From Burkholderia sp. lig30 (GTDB taxonomy: Bacteria; Pseudomonadota; Gammaproteobacteria; Burkholderiales; Burkholderiaceae): a stretch of DNA of 64,000 bases. The position numbers were made by a program, and so were the translations under genes. Each line of letters opens with the position of its first letter. The stretch's first letter is position 1. The DNA is taken from assembly GCF_000687455.2 (NCBI RefSeq), contig NZ_JGVW01000070.1, positions 1-64,000 of the forward strand, given 5' to 3'. This document shows, piece by piece, positions 27,040 to 36,597 of this stretch. The notes beneath the pieces were generated by a model, which was not told the origin of the DNA, did not search any database, and saw only the letters and a program-made list of their open reading frames with translations.

Positions 27040-28518
27040 TTATAGCGCCGGGTCGAGCGGTGTGATACGGGCCAGCATCAACGTGTACTCTTCCGCCGCG
27101 ATCTGGCGGAACTTCATCTTCACGACAGCTTTCCCCTGAGTCACTGCGTCTTCGGTCTGTGCGTCGGGAAACAGGTGGGCCGTTGCGGCTGCGATGATGA
27201 CATCGGGGTCTTCGAGCAGCGGCATATTGGGTAGTACGGGCGAAGGCGCAGTGGGCGATGCCACGGCTGGCGCTCCGGGCAACTTGCCGTTAAGCGCTTG
27301 TACCAGCAGAAAGATCGGCACGACGTCCGCCAGGCCGATCGGCAGCAATTTCGACGCACCCGGACCGAAATGCCGGCGCACGATCGCTTGCGAACCGAGC
27401 CGCAACGTGAAGCGAAACGGGAAGCCGGTCCGGATCGACAGCGTAACGGGATCGGCCGCCGCCATCTGCTCGATCGACGTGATGCCCTCCGCATGCAGCG
27501 AGGCTGTCACGATCTTCGTGACGCCGCTCAGGTTGAGCAGTTCATCTGGCGGGTCTTCATTCTTTTCAAGCTCGGTCACGTTTTTCGCGGCGATCCGGCG
27601 AATCACCTTCATGATTTCCTCGATCGGCAGGATCGTCAGCGTGAACGCGGTCACCACATGCGGGGGGCTGCCGAGCGATGGCGCATAGGTCGCGACGAGT
27701 GCGAGCGGTATCGCGAGGAACAGACGCAGCGAGTACCAGTACACGTCGGATGCATTGAGCGCGCGACGCCGGATGCTCAGCACGGAATCGCTGGAAACAT
27801 ACATCATCGCGCCGGCGATCGCGGCAACGATCACCGACGCGCTGAGCCCGCAAATGCTGGTCGCCTTGTCCGACGACATGCAATCGCCCTGCGTGCACAC
27901 CCATGCTGCGATAGCCGTGATCGCGTAAGTCACCGCGAGCAGAATGAGAAACGGCGGCACGAACGCCCAGAGGCCGTACTGCTCGTGGTAGATGTTCGCG
28001 AACAGGCGGTCGCCCAGCGCCGGCCAGTGTTTCGAGAAGGTATTCAAGCGGTCGCTATCGCTACCCGCCGTCGGCGTCGCGCCGCCCTGTTGCTCCGCGA
28101 ACTGGATCGTCTGCAGCAGCCATTTTGACCAGAAACGCTTCAGGTAGGCATCGAGCGCATCGTTCTTGAGGCTGTTCTGGAATTCGTCATAGCGCGCATA
28201 CCAGCCAAGGCACAGGAACGCGATGAGCGGCGCGCCTACCAGCACGGTCGCGACCGCGCTGACCAGGATGATCGCCCACGGCCACTGGAGCGCTAAAAAC
28301 CACTTGCGAAAGCTCTCCCAGCTTTCCCAGTTGATCGGTCGATTGGTCGCAAGCGTGGCGATCACGATACCAGCCACGTTGATGAGCATCAGATAGAGAC
28401 TCAACAAATACGCCCGGCGGCGCGCCGGCCAGTGACTCATCCGCACGGGGGGCCGCTTAAGCGGCGGGACTTCAAACGGATTCGAGGTGGCCATGTTCAT
28501 GCTCGCGAGTGAACGCAC
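27040..28518 (-). CDS. Uncharacterised multipass membrane protein with HhH-like segment
   Basis: A 492-residue protein not recognised as any known family. Hydrophobic segments lie near residues 36-57, 80-105, 180-207, 220-241 and 260-281. A soluble C-terminal part contains a helix-hairpin-helix-like stretch (LSGVTKIVTASLHAEGITS, about 330-348) and ends without a membrane anchor. The GTG at 28518 has GGAAG close upstream; ATGs at 28500 and 28494 are alternatives. It sits between a 45-residue peptide gene and an SGNH hydrolase. A transporter or membrane scaffold for that unit is possible but unproven. Confidence 0.65.
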   Translation of the reverse strand: MRSLASMNMATSNPFEVPPLKRPPVRMSHWPARRRAYLLSLYLMLINVAGIVIATLATNRPINWESWESFRKWFLALQWPWAIILVSAVATVLVGAPLIAFLCLGWYARYDEFQNSLKNDALDAYLKRFWSKWLLQTIQFAEQQGGATPTAGSDSDRLNTFSKHWPALGDRLFANIYHEQYGLWAFVPPFLILLAVTYAITAIAAWVCTQGDCMSSDKATSICGLSASVIVAAIAGAMMYVSSDSVLSIRRRALNASDVYWYSLRLFLAIPLALVATYAPSLGSPPHVVTAFTLTILPIEEIMKVIRRIAAKNVTELEKNEDPPDELLNLSGVTKIVTASLHAEGITSIEQMAAADPVTLSIRTGFPFRFTLRLGSQAIVRRHFGPGASKLLPIGLADVVPIFLLVQALNGKLPGAPAVASPTAPSPVLPNMPLLEDPDVIIAAATAHLFPDAQTEDAVTQGKAVVKMKFRQIAAEEYTLMLARITPLDPAL

Positions 28519-28633
28519 CCGCTTCCGGGCACGGCCGGGCGTGCGGAAGGCGGGAAAATGTCACGTTCCGCCGGCATGCGGCGAAACGCGTCTCTTTGCT
28601 TCGACGGAGCGAATCAGGGAAGGGGCCGCGGGA

Positions 28634-28771
28634 TCAGCAAGGCGGCGCAAGTAGATGCATCGACGCGAGCACGGCCGGAATGCCAGCTTCGCATGCCGTC
28701 ACGCACAATTCGTCCGGGAACGGAGTGAATACGGTGGTGTTCGTTACGCCGAGAGACAATGACTTGTTCAT
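28634..28771 (-). CDS. Small 45-residue peptide of unknown function
   Basis: An ATG at 28771 with a strong AGGGGA seven bases upstream opens a 45-codon frame: MNKSLSLGVTNTTVFTP at the N-terminus, three cysteines (positions 23, 27, 45) and the hydrophobic, proline-rich end HLLAPPC. It has no signal-peptide pattern. It is followed on the same strand by the membrane protein and SGNH hydrolase genes. It could be a signalling or modified peptide precursor or merely a leader; no family is recognised. Confidence 0.5.
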   Translation of the reverse strand: MNKSLSLGVTNTTVFTPFPDELCVTACEAGIPAVLASMHLLAPPC

Positions 28772-29101
28772 GGCGAATCCCCTGGTTGCAATGAATTAGT
28801 ATGACTTAATTATTGTGTCGGGAATTCACGTGATATTCGTGCCATTGGGTGAATCGAATGACACTCGCTGCACGTTTGGTCCGTAGAGGCAAGCTAGATC
28901 ATGCATCGAAAATGTCAAGTAATGCGAGGATTGAGTGCGTGATCGTGCTGATATTGCCGGGTAATGCGAAGGTTGGAAGAAAAAATCACACGAATTGTTT
29001 TGTCAGCCGTGATGGATGAGTCGGCGTGGCGCGTGCTCACTTTGCGTGTCGAATCCGCGCCGATGATGCGCGCACGATGACTAATCGTCTGATATTTCTT
29101 C
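28772..29101. other. AT-rich intergenic region upstream of the small peptide unit
   Basis: No gene seen. It must contain the promoter of the minus-strand peptide-membrane protein-SGNH unit; AT-rich stretches such as CATACT at about 28798-28803 (minus strand) are candidates but no clean -35/-10 pair stands out. A TCACGTGA dyad lies near 28826-28833. Confidence 0.35.
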
Positions 29102-29518
29102 TCACCACGACTTCGGTGTTCCAGAACGCGCATCCCGCTGATAGAAGCCGGGAAAACGTTCGAGCTGCCGCCGCGCCGCGTCGATGTCGGCATCCTCATG
29201 CAGCACCGCGCTGGAAAAGCCGGTGCGCTCCATCATCAGCAACTGATCGATCAGCACGTCGCCGGTCGCGCGCAGGTCGCCGGCGAACGCGAAGCGCTTG
29301 CGAAGCAGGTAGGCCTGACTGTACGCGCGGCCGTCGGTAAACGCCGGGAATTGCAGGTCGATGCGCGACGCGGCCGCGATGCGATCGGCGAGCGGCTTCA
29401 GATCCTCGTCGTTCGCGATCGTCAGCACGGTATCGCCGCGCGGCTGCGCGCCGCGCGTTTCTTCGTCGTGGACGGCCGGCGTGAGCAGCCGGATGCGTGG
29501 GTTCTCTTTCATCATCAT
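29102..29518 (-). CDS. DUF934 protein, sulfite/nitrite reductase partner
   Basis: A 138-residue DUF934 protein. Members are almost always encoded directly after cysI-type hemoproteins and are annotated as putative oxidoreductases, but the biochemical role is not established. The start has three consecutive ATG codons, and the first overlaps the cysI stop (ATGA), showing tight coupling. The terminal LERFPGFYQRDA is typical of the family. Confidence 0.88.
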   Translation of the reverse strand: MMMKENPRIRLLTPAVHDEETRGAQPRGDTVLTIANDEDLKPLADRIAAASRIDLQFPAFTDGRAYSQAYLLRKRFAFAGDLRATGDVLIDQLLMMERTGFSSAVLHEDADIDAARRQLERFPGFYQRDARSGTPKSW

Positions 29519-31299
29519 GCGTTCGCTGCGACATGCCGCGCCTGATTCGCCGCGGCCTTGAAGGGATCCGGGCCGATGCGCCGGCAGGTGTCGATGAACC
29601 GCTCGCTGCGGCCCGCGACGGTCAGTCGTGCGCCGAGATACGCGGATACGATCGCGTCGACGACGTCGACGATCTCGTCGGCCGAGAACGACGGGCCGAT
29701 CACCTTGCCCGGCTGCGCGGCGCCGCTCGCGGCCGAGCCGTCGGCGCCGCCGAGCGTGACCTGATACCACTCGGCGCCGTCCTTGTCGACGCCGAGAATG
29801 CCGATGTGGCCGCTGTGATGATGGCCGCACGAATTGATGCAGCCGCTGATGTGCAGGTCGATCTCGCCGATGTCGTTCAGTTCGTCGAGATCCTGGAAGC
29901 GCTCGGCGATCGCGTCGGCGATCGGGATTGAGCGCGCGTTGGCGAGCGCGCAGAAATCCCCGCCCGGGCACGCGATCATGTCGGTCAGGAGTCCGACATT
30001 CGCGCTGGCCAGCCCGGCGCCGCGCGCGATTTCCCAGAGCAGGTAAAGATCGTCGGCATGCACCCACGGCAGCACGATGTTCTGCGTATGCGTGACGCGT
30101 GCCTCGCCGGCCGAGAAACGCTCGATCAGGTCGGCGACGGCGTCGAGCTGGTCGGGCGAGGCGTCGCCAGGCGCCTGCAGGCGGCGCTTGAACGACAGCG
30201 TGACGATCCGCAGCGACGGGTCCTTGTGCGGCGCGACGTTGCGCTCGAGCCAGCGCGCGAATGCCGGATGCCGGCTGGCGCGCGCGCTCACGCGTGCATC
30301 GATCTCCTGCGCGTCGATCGTGCGCGGCGCGACGCGGGGCGGCACGAACGATGCGCTGATGCGGTCGAATTCCGCCTGCGGAATCGTGTGCGGGCCGCCG
30401 TCGAGCTCGACGATCTCGCGGAATTCCGCCTCGACTTCGTCGATGTAGCGCTGTCCCTCGGTCTTCACGAGGATCTTGATGCGCGCCTTGTACTTGTTGT
30501 CGCGGCGGCCGTAGCGGTTGTAGACGCGCACGACGGCCTCGATGTAGTTCATCACGTGCTGCCACGGCAGGAACGCGCGCAGCAGCGTGGCCGTCATCGG
30601 CGTGCGCCCCATGCCGCCGCCGACGCTGATGCGAAAGCCCAGCTCGCCCGCGTCGTTCCGCACGAGGCGCAGCCCGACGTCGTGCCAGTCGGTCGCCGCG
30701 CGATCTTCGGTCGCGCCGGTGATCGCGATCTTGAACTTGCGCGGCAGGAACGCGAACTCGGGATGCATCGTGGTCCATTGCCGCATCACTTCGGCGAATG
30801 GCCGGGGATCGGCGATCTCGTCGGGCGCGACGCCCGCGCGCTCGTCGCACGAAATGTTGCGGATGCAGTTGCCGCTCGTCTGGATGCCGTGCATGTCCAC
30901 GGTCGCGAGCAGTTCCATCACGTCGGCGGCCTTCGCGAGCGGAATCCAGTTGAACTGCACGTTGGTGCGCGTCGTGAAGTGCGCGTTGCGCGTCGGCAGC
31001 CGCGTGGTGCCGAGCAGCGCCTGCGCGTCACAAGCGGACTGGTAGGTCGCGTCGTCCGGCACGTCGTAGTCGCGCGCGATTTGCGCGAGCACGCGAATCT
31101 GCGCGCTCGACAGTTCGCCATAGGGCACCGCGACGCGCAACATCGGCGCATGGCGCTGCACGTACCAGCCGTTTTGCAGCCGTAGCGGCCGGAACGCATC
31201 TTCGCTCAGCGCGCCGTCCTGCCAGCGTTCGAGCTGGTCGCGAAACTGGGCGGCGCGGCTGCGGACGAGCGCCCGGTCGAATTCCGTATATCGGTACAT
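29515..31299 (-). CDS. cysI: Siroheme nitrite/sulfite reductase hemoprotein
   Basis: A 594-residue siroheme/[4Fe-4S] reductase with two ferredoxin-like half domains and the cluster ligands CPGGDFC and CINSC, the latter followed by GHHH. The TRTNVQF and GGGMGRT segments are substrate/siroheme-site elements. It most likely reduces sulfite to sulfide using a small electron donor. Unlike typical cys clusters, no cysH, cysD or cysN follows; only the DUF934 gene does. Assignment to sulfite rather than nitrite rests on the DUF934 partner. Confidence 0.88.
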   Translation of the reverse strand: MYRYTEFDRALVRSRAAQFRDQLERWQDGALSEDAFRPLRLQNGWYVQRHAPMLRVAVPYGELSSAQIRVLAQIARDYDVPDDATYQSACDAQALLGTTRLPTRNAHFTTRTNVQFNWIPLAKAADVMELLATVDMHGIQTSGNCIRNISCDERAGVAPDEIADPRPFAEVMRQWTTMHPEFAFLPRKFKIAITGATEDRAATDWHDVGLRLVRNDAGELGFRISVGGGMGRTPMTATLLRAFLPWQHVMNYIEAVVRVYNRYGRRDNKYKARIKILVKTEGQRYIDEVEAEFREIVELDGGPHTIPQAEFDRISASFVPPRVAPRTIDAQEIDARVSARASRHPAFARWLERNVAPHKDPSLRIVTLSFKRRLQAPGDASPDQLDAVADLIERFSAGEARVTHTQNIVLPWVHADDLYLLWEIARGAGLASANVGLLTDMIACPGGDFCALANARSIPIADAIAERFQDLDELNDIGEIDLHISGCINSCGHHHSGHIGILGVDKDGAEWYQVTLGGADGSAASGAAQPGKVIGPSFSADEIVDVVDAIVSAYLGARLTVAGRSERFIDTCRRIGPDPFKAAANQARHVAANA

Positions 31300-31613
31300 T
31301 TCAACACACGCAATGGGAGCGGCGGCGCGCGGGGCGCGCGCCGCTCGTTGGGGGAGTTGCGGCCTGCATGGCGCAACGAATGGACAGCGTAGGGAATGCC
31401 CGGCGGCGCGACAAGCAGCAGTTGCCGACGAATCGGGGGCAGCAGTTGCGGCCCGCGCCGCGCGCGGTAACGTAGGCATGCGTGCCGATGATGGCCGTCG
31501 TGCTGGGCGGGTGTGTGGGCGGGTGCGTGGGCGGGGCCCTGTTCGCGATCGCGAAGATCGCGAACAACGTGGCGCGAAGACGCGCCGCGCGGCGGCGCAT
31601 GGCATCGCGGCGC
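31300..31613. other. Intergenic region upstream of cysI
   Basis: Overlapping short frames only; no gene supported. It should contain the cysI promoter. GTGGGCGGGTG-type repeats occur near 31508-31535, probably simple sequence. Confidence 0.35.
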
Positions 31614-33035
31614 TCAGCCGCGCTTGCGCACCGTCGGTTGCGCGACGAGTTCGCCCAGCACGCGAATCGCCCGTTCGATGTCTCGGCTCCACGGATGGCC
31701 GAAATTCAGGCGCACGCAGCGCTCGAAGCCATGCGCCGCGGAAAACAGCGGCCCCGGCGCGAAGCTGATTCCGTGCGCGATCGCCTGCCGGTGCAGTTCC
31801 ATCGCGTCGATCGCCTCGGGAAACACCAGCCACAGGAAATAGCCGCCTTCCGGCCAGACCCAGTCGACCCCGGCGGGCAGCCAGCGCCGCAGCGCATCGT
31901 CCATCTGCTTCAGCTGGCCTTGCAGCGCGCCGCGCAGCTTGCGCAGATGACGGTCGTAGCCGCCGTGCTCCAGGTAGTTCGCAATGCCGGCCTGCGCGGG
32001 AATGCTCGCGGACAGCGTCGTCATCAGCTTGAGCCGCTGCACTTTCTCCGCGAAACGTCCGGCGGCGGCCCAGCCGATCCGGTAGCCGGGCGCGAGCGTC
32101 TTCGAGAATGAACCGCAATGCATCACGAGGCCGTGCCGGTCGAACGCGCGTGCGGGTAGCGGGTAGTCCGGGCCGAAGTGCAGGTCGCCGTAGACGTCGT
32201 CCTCGATCAACGGCACGTCGCGCGCGGCCAGCATCTCGACGAGCGCGCGCTTTTTCTCCGGCGACAGCGTGACGCCGGTCGGATTCTGGAAATTCGTCAT
32301 GAACCAGCACGCGCGGATGTCGTGCCGATCCATCGCCGCGGCAAGCGCGTCGAGGTCGAGGCCGGTGCGCGGATCGACCGGAATCTCGACTGCACGCAGG
32401 TCGAGCCGCTCGATCGCCTGCAGCGCCGCGTAGAAACCGGGCGACTCGACCGCCACCACGTCGCCGGGGCGCGTGACGGCCATCAGGCACAGGTTCAGCG
32501 CTTCGAGTGCGCCGTTCGTGATGACGATCTCGTCGACCGGTTGCGACACGCCCATGCCGAGATAGCGCAATGCGATCTGGCGGCGCAGTTGTTCATTGCC
32601 GGGCGGCAGGTCGACGACCGTGCTCCACGGGCTGACGAGGCGGGTCGCCTGCGCCAGCGACTTCGCGAGACGCGGCAGCGGAAAAAGCTGCGGCGACGGG
32701 AAGGCCGAGCCGAGCGGCACGATGCCCGGCTGCGTCGCGGCATCGATGACGGAAAACACCAGATCGCTGATGTCCACCTTGCGCGACGCGGCGCCTTTGC
32801 CCGCGCGTGCGCTGTCCGACGGTTGCGCGCCCGGCGCCACGTAATAGCCGGAGCGTTCGCGCGCGCGGATCAAGCCCCACTGTTCCAGCAGGTAGTACGC
32901 GCGAAACACCGTCGACTGGCTCACGCCGTGCTGCGCGATGATCTGGCGCAGCGACGGCAGCCGCGTGCCGACCGCGAGATTGCCGGTGCGGATTTCGTCG
33001 GCGATCGTGTGAGCGAGGGTTTCGTAGCGTTTCAT
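31614..33035 (-). CDS. MocR/PdxR-type regulator (GntR HTH plus aminotransferase domain)
   Basis: A 473-residue fusion. The N-terminal GntR-type winged helix (residues about 1-70; RLPSLRQIIAQHGVSQSTVFRAY) is joined to a fold-I aminotransferase domain carrying NFQNPTGV and the PLP-binding lysine in SFSKTLAPGYRIGW. Such proteins usually act as PLP-responsive regulators rather than enzymes. The ATG at 33035 begins the HTH; its ribosome site is weak. It precedes cysI on the same strand but the 314-base gap argues for a separate transcript. Target unknown. Confidence 0.88.
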   Translation of the reverse strand: MKRYETLAHTIADEIRTGNLAVGTRLPSLRQIIAQHGVSQSTVFRAYYLLEQWGLIRARERSGYYVAPGAQPSDSARAGKGAASRKVDISDLVFSVIDAATQPGIVPLGSAFPSPQLFPLPRLAKSLAQATRLVSPWSTVVDLPPGNEQLRRQIALRYLGMGVSQPVDEIVITNGALEALNLCLMAVTRPGDVVAVESPGFYAALQAIERLDLRAVEIPVDPRTGLDLDALAAAMDRHDIRACWFMTNFQNPTGVTLSPEKKRALVEMLAARDVPLIEDDVYGDLHFGPDYPLPARAFDRHGLVMHCGSFSKTLAPGYRIGWAAAGRFAEKVQRLKLMTTLSASIPAQAGIANYLEHGGYDRHLRKLRGALQGQLKQMDDALRRWLPAGVDWVWPEGGYFLWLVFPEAIDAMELHRQAIAHGISFAPGPLFSAAHGFERCVRLNFGHPWSRDIERAIRVLGELVAQPTVRKRG

Positions 33036-33553
33036 CGAAAGGGGGGGGCAATGGACGGCGCGCGTATGCGGCCGCGGCGCGATGTCCGCGCGGCGGGCCC
33101 ATTGTCCAACGCCTGTCCCCAAAAGAAAAGCTGTCGCGTCGCCGCAGCCCGCGCCGCGATCGCGCGGCCGCCGTGTCGAACATTCGAATGGTATTTTGAT
33201 AAGAAGGTTGGCGATCGGCACAATCAAGCGGCTCGCGCCGATGTCGAGAAGCTGACTAAAGTTTTTCGGAAATCTGTCGATAGGATGGTTAAGGATGATT
33301 CTGATCAAGCAATTGATTGAATAGCGACCGGATAAATGCGCACGTGATATTGGGCGATTGCATTTATTTCACCGATAATGGCGGCGCAAAGAATGACGAG
33401 CACGATACGGTCGCTCGGCCTTCAATGCGATTTACTCTCGATGTCGTCGGCAACGACATCTGACGAATCAATACGTGGATTATTCGTATTGCGTATCGGG
33501 TATTTTTATGGTGTCGTTGCACGATGTCGCGTCGACTTGATAAGGACCGTCGA
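33036..33553. other. AT-rich intergenic region, divergent promoters
   Basis: About 520 bases between the divergent MocR and binding-protein genes. No coding sequence is supported. Lower GC suggests promoters for both sides. No clear operator identified. Confidence 0.4.
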
Positions 33554-34687
33554 ATGCAACCGCAGGTTGAAGATTTGCATTCGGAGGCACTCCGATTATC
33601 CAGGGGATTCGGTACCGCGTGGCATGTCGTCCATGCTGCGGTGCGTGCGATCCTCATGGTTCTGGCGCTTGGCGTGATGTCCTCGCCTGGCGATCTCGCG
33701 GCGCAATCCTCGAACGAAAACGTTTTACGTGTGCTCGCATGGCCGGGTTATGCCGACGACGACGTCGTCAACGTATTCCAGTCCCGCTTTCATGCCAAAG
33801 TCGAAGTAACGTTCGTCGATTCCGATGAAGCGTTATGGTCCAGGATGCATAGCGCTTCGCCGCCGCCCTATGACGTGCTTGCGGCCAATACGGCGGAAAT
33901 CCAGCGCTATGCGCATGACAATCTGCTTTCGCCGCTCGACCTGTCGCGTATCCCGAATCGGCGCCGGCAACTGTCGAACTTCCAGAAGCTGTCGGGCATC
34001 GGCGGCCTCGTGCGGAACGATCTCGCGTACGCGGTTCCGTTTACCTATTCGTCGATGGGGCTGATCTACGACCGCGAGCAGGTCCCGGTCGCGCCGCATT
34101 CGATGCTCGAGCTGTGGAATCCGCGGTTTCGCGGCAAGGTGCTCGACTTCAACAGCGCGCAGCACAATTTCTCGTTCGCCGCGCTCGCGCTCGGCTATCG
34201 CGATCCGTTTCACCTGACGCCCGCGCAGACACGCACCGTCGCCCGCAAGCTGGTCGATCTGCGGCGCAACCTGCTGACCTATTACACCGTGCCGGAGGAG
34301 GCGACCGCGCTGTTCGTGCAGCACCACGCGGCGCTGATGTTCGGCAATTACGGCACGCAGCAGGTCGAGCTGCTGCGCCGGGCCGGCGCAAACGTCGGCT
34401 ACGTGGTCCCGGACGAGGGTGCGCTCGCATGGCTGGACTGCTGGGCGATGACGCGCGGCGCCGGCAACCGGGCGCTCGCGCTCGAGTGGATCAACTTCAT
34501 GCTCGAGCCCGCGGTCGGCACGCTGCTGACGCAGCGTCAGGGACTCGCGAACACGCTCATGCCTGCCCGCGGCGCCGATTCCGCCCAGCATCTCGTCTGG
34601 CTCCAGCCCGTCGAGGATATCGGGCAGCGCGAGGCGCTGTGGAGCCGGATCGTGTCGGGCGAGCGGCTGGAGTATTTCCAGAAATGA
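33554..34687 (+). CDS. PotD/PotF-like periplasmic polyamine-type binding protein
   Basis: A 377-residue exported solute-binding protein. After a signal region (about 30-48) it has VLRVLAWPGYADDDVV, the opening strand of polyamine-binding PotD/PotF proteins. AAGGA lies before the ATG at 33554; an ATG at 33524 is an alternative. No permease or ATPase gene is near. Instead its stop overlaps the start of a membrane diguanylate cyclase, suggesting that it delivers a ligand signal to that protein, as NspS does to MbaA in Vibrio cholerae. Confidence 0.85.
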   Translation: MQPQVEDLHSEALRLSRGFGTAWHVVHAAVRAILMVLALGVMSSPGDLAAQSSNENVLRVLAWPGYADDDVVNVFQSRFHAKVEVTFVDSDEALWSRMHSASPPPYDVLAANTAEIQRYAHDNLLSPLDLSRIPNRRRQLSNFQKLSGIGGLVRNDLAYAVPFTYSSMGLIYDREQVPVAPHSMLELWNPRFRGKVLDFNSAQHNFSFAALALGYRDPFHLTPAQTRTVARKLVDLRRNLLTYYTVPEEATALFVQHHAALMFGNYGTQQVELLRRAGANVGYVVPDEGALAWLDCWAMTRGAGNRALALEWINFMLEPAVGTLLTQRQGLANTLMPARGADSAQHLVWLQPVEDIGQREALWSRIVSGERLEYFQK

Positions 34688-36429
34688 TCAGACTCGGACT
34701 GACCTCGCAACTGTCGATCCTGCTCGCCTGCATCGGCGTCGTGGCATCGGGCACGACCGGCTATTACGCGTACCACGCGAATCGCGCGATGCTCGTGCAG
34801 GAGGCGCAGCAAAACCTGCTGACGTCGACCCAGTTGCTCGGGCAACGCTTTACCGCCGCGCTCGGCGACGTGGCCAACGATGCGCTGGTGCTGGCGACGA
34901 TGCCGTCGTCGGTGGCGGTCACGCGCGCGGACGACGCGCCGAGCGCGGCGCGCACGCGGCTCGAGCGCGTGTATCTCGGCTTCATGGCGCATCACCCCGA
35001 ATATCTGCAGATCCGTCTGATCACGCGGGCGCATTACGGGCTCGAAAGGATCCGCGTCGATCGCGATACGCAGGGTGTCGTGGCGGTGCCCGCGAGCGGG
35101 CTGCAGGAGAAGGGCCAGTTCGCCTACGTGTTCGGCACCCTCGGGACCGAGCCTGGCCATGTCTATCTGTCGCCGATCGCGGTCAACCACGAACGCGGGT
35201 CGCACGCGGCCGAAGGCAGGCCGATCCTGCGGGTCGGCACACCGGTCGTCGATCCGGGCGGCGCGACGATCGGCGCGATCGTCATCGATGTCGAGCTGAC
35301 GCGCATGTTCGGCCGGCTCGAGCGCGACCTGCCGGCAAACTACCTCGTCTATCTGGCGAACGAGTGGGGTGACTTCCTCGTCCATCCCGACCCGGCCCAG
35401 GCGTTCGGGTTCGATCGCGGCCGGCGCGTGCTGATGCAGGACAGTTTCCCGGCCACCCGGCCGCTCTTCGACGAATCGCGCGCGAACCTGACGCTCAACG
35501 GTCTCTTCCGTCCCGATCAGGCGCCCGGCCAGGTGCTCGCGTTCACGCGCACGCCGTTCGGGCTCGCCGAAGGCAACCGCTTCGTCGTGCTGGGGCTCGC
35601 GCGGCCGCTCTCGGACGTGCTGCTCGCCGCCGGCCTGCTCGGCGACCGGATCGTGCGAATGGTGCTGGTGTCGAGCGTGCTGGCGGTCGTGCTGGCCTTC
35701 CTGTTCGCGCGGGCGCTGACGCGGCCGCTGCAGACGCTCGCGCGCGCGGCGACGAACGTGTTCGACGATCCCGTCGCCGAACGGCTGCCGGTTGCGCGCG
35801 CGGACGAGATCGGCGTCCTTGCGCGATGCTTCGACGGCATGCGCATCGAGATCCGCACGCAGATGACCGTGCTCCACGCGAAACAGCAGGAACTCACGCA
35901 TCTCGCGGGCCATGACGTGCTGACCGGCCTGCCCAACCGGATGCAGTTCATGGAGAGGCTCGACGCGGCGATCCGCCATGCGTCGGCGATGGGCGAGGGG
36001 CTCGCGGTGATGTTCGTCGATCTCGACCGGTTCAAGCAGATCAACGACCAGCTCGGGCATTCGGCCGGGGACCGGACGCTCGTCGCCGTCGCCGCGCGCC
36101 TGAGTGCGGTGCTGAGGAACGGCGACATGGCGGCGCGTCTCGGTGGAGACGAGTTCATCGTGCTGATCACGGGCGTGCGTTCGCCCGACGTGGTCGTCGA
36201 CATCGCATCGCGCATCCAGCGCGTGATGGCCGAGGAACTGGAGTTCGGCGACCAGCGCATCGCGGTGGGCGCGAGCATCGGCGTCAGCGAGTTCCCGGTC
36301 GACGGCGCGTCGGCGGAAGAATTGCTGGTGAAGGCGGATGCGGCGATGTATGCGGCCAAGGCGTCCGTATGTTGCGCGTACGTCCGCTATCAGGAACTGG
36401 TTGGCGTGGGAGGCGGCTGCGAGCGGTAA
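34684..36429 (+). CDS. Membrane diguanylate cyclase with periplasmic sensor domain
   Basis: A 581-residue protein: membrane segment (about 8-28), large periplasmic Cache-like domain, second membrane segment (about 320-342), HAMP (about 345-395) and GGDEF domain with intact GGDEF at 487-491. An inhibitory-site RxxD (R478, D481) lies five residues before GGDEF, so product feedback is likely. No EAL domain follows, so it should synthesise cyclic di-GMP. The start overlaps the binding-protein stop (ATGA), and that protein is its probable sensory partner. Confidence 0.93.
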   Translation: MIRLGLTSQLSILLACIGVVASGTTGYYAYHANRAMLVQEAQQNLLTSTQLLGQRFTAALGDVANDALVLATMPSSVAVTRADDAPSAARTRLERVYLGFMAHHPEYLQIRLITRAHYGLERIRVDRDTQGVVAVPASGLQEKGQFAYVFGTLGTEPGHVYLSPIAVNHERGSHAAEGRPILRVGTPVVDPGGATIGAIVIDVELTRMFGRLERDLPANYLVYLANEWGDFLVHPDPAQAFGFDRGRRVLMQDSFPATRPLFDESRANLTLNGLFRPDQAPGQVLAFTRTPFGLAEGNRFVVLGLARPLSDVLLAAGLLGDRIVRMVLVSSVLAVVLAFLFARALTRPLQTLARAATNVFDDPVAERLPVARADEIGVLARCFDGMRIEIRTQMTVLHAKQQELTHLAGHDVLTGLPNRMQFMERLDAAIRHASAMGEGLAVMFVDLDRFKQINDQLGHSAGDRTLVAVAARLSAVLRNGDMAARLGGDEFIVLITGVRSPDVVVDIASRIQRVMAEELEFGDQRIAVGASIGVSEFPVDGASAEELLVKADAAMYAAKASVCCAYVRYQELVGVGGGCER

Positions 36430-36545
36430 GCGCGAACGCGTGACCGGCGCGCGGAACGATGCCGTCGCGTGCCGCGCGGCGAACCCGCTGGACGCCCGCT
36501 GCGGGGCGATCCGCGCATCGCGCGTCGGCGGCCCCACAGTGCAAC

Positions 36546-36567
36546 GAGCCCGTCGTCGGACGGGCTC
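36546..36567. terminator. Hairpin between cyclase and DUF4148 genes
   Basis: Perfect 9-bp stem GAGCCCGTC/GACGGGCTC with loop GTCG between convergent genes; T-run weak in both directions. Confidence 0.5.
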
Positions 36568-36597
36568 GGCGGGAGAGCCGCAGGGAGCGGCTGGCGC

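Noticed and set aside
31482..32111. 209-codon plus-strand frame beginning with a glycine-rich hydrophobic segment
   Set aside because: Most of it is antisense to the MocR gene; the unique part is too short to support a gene.
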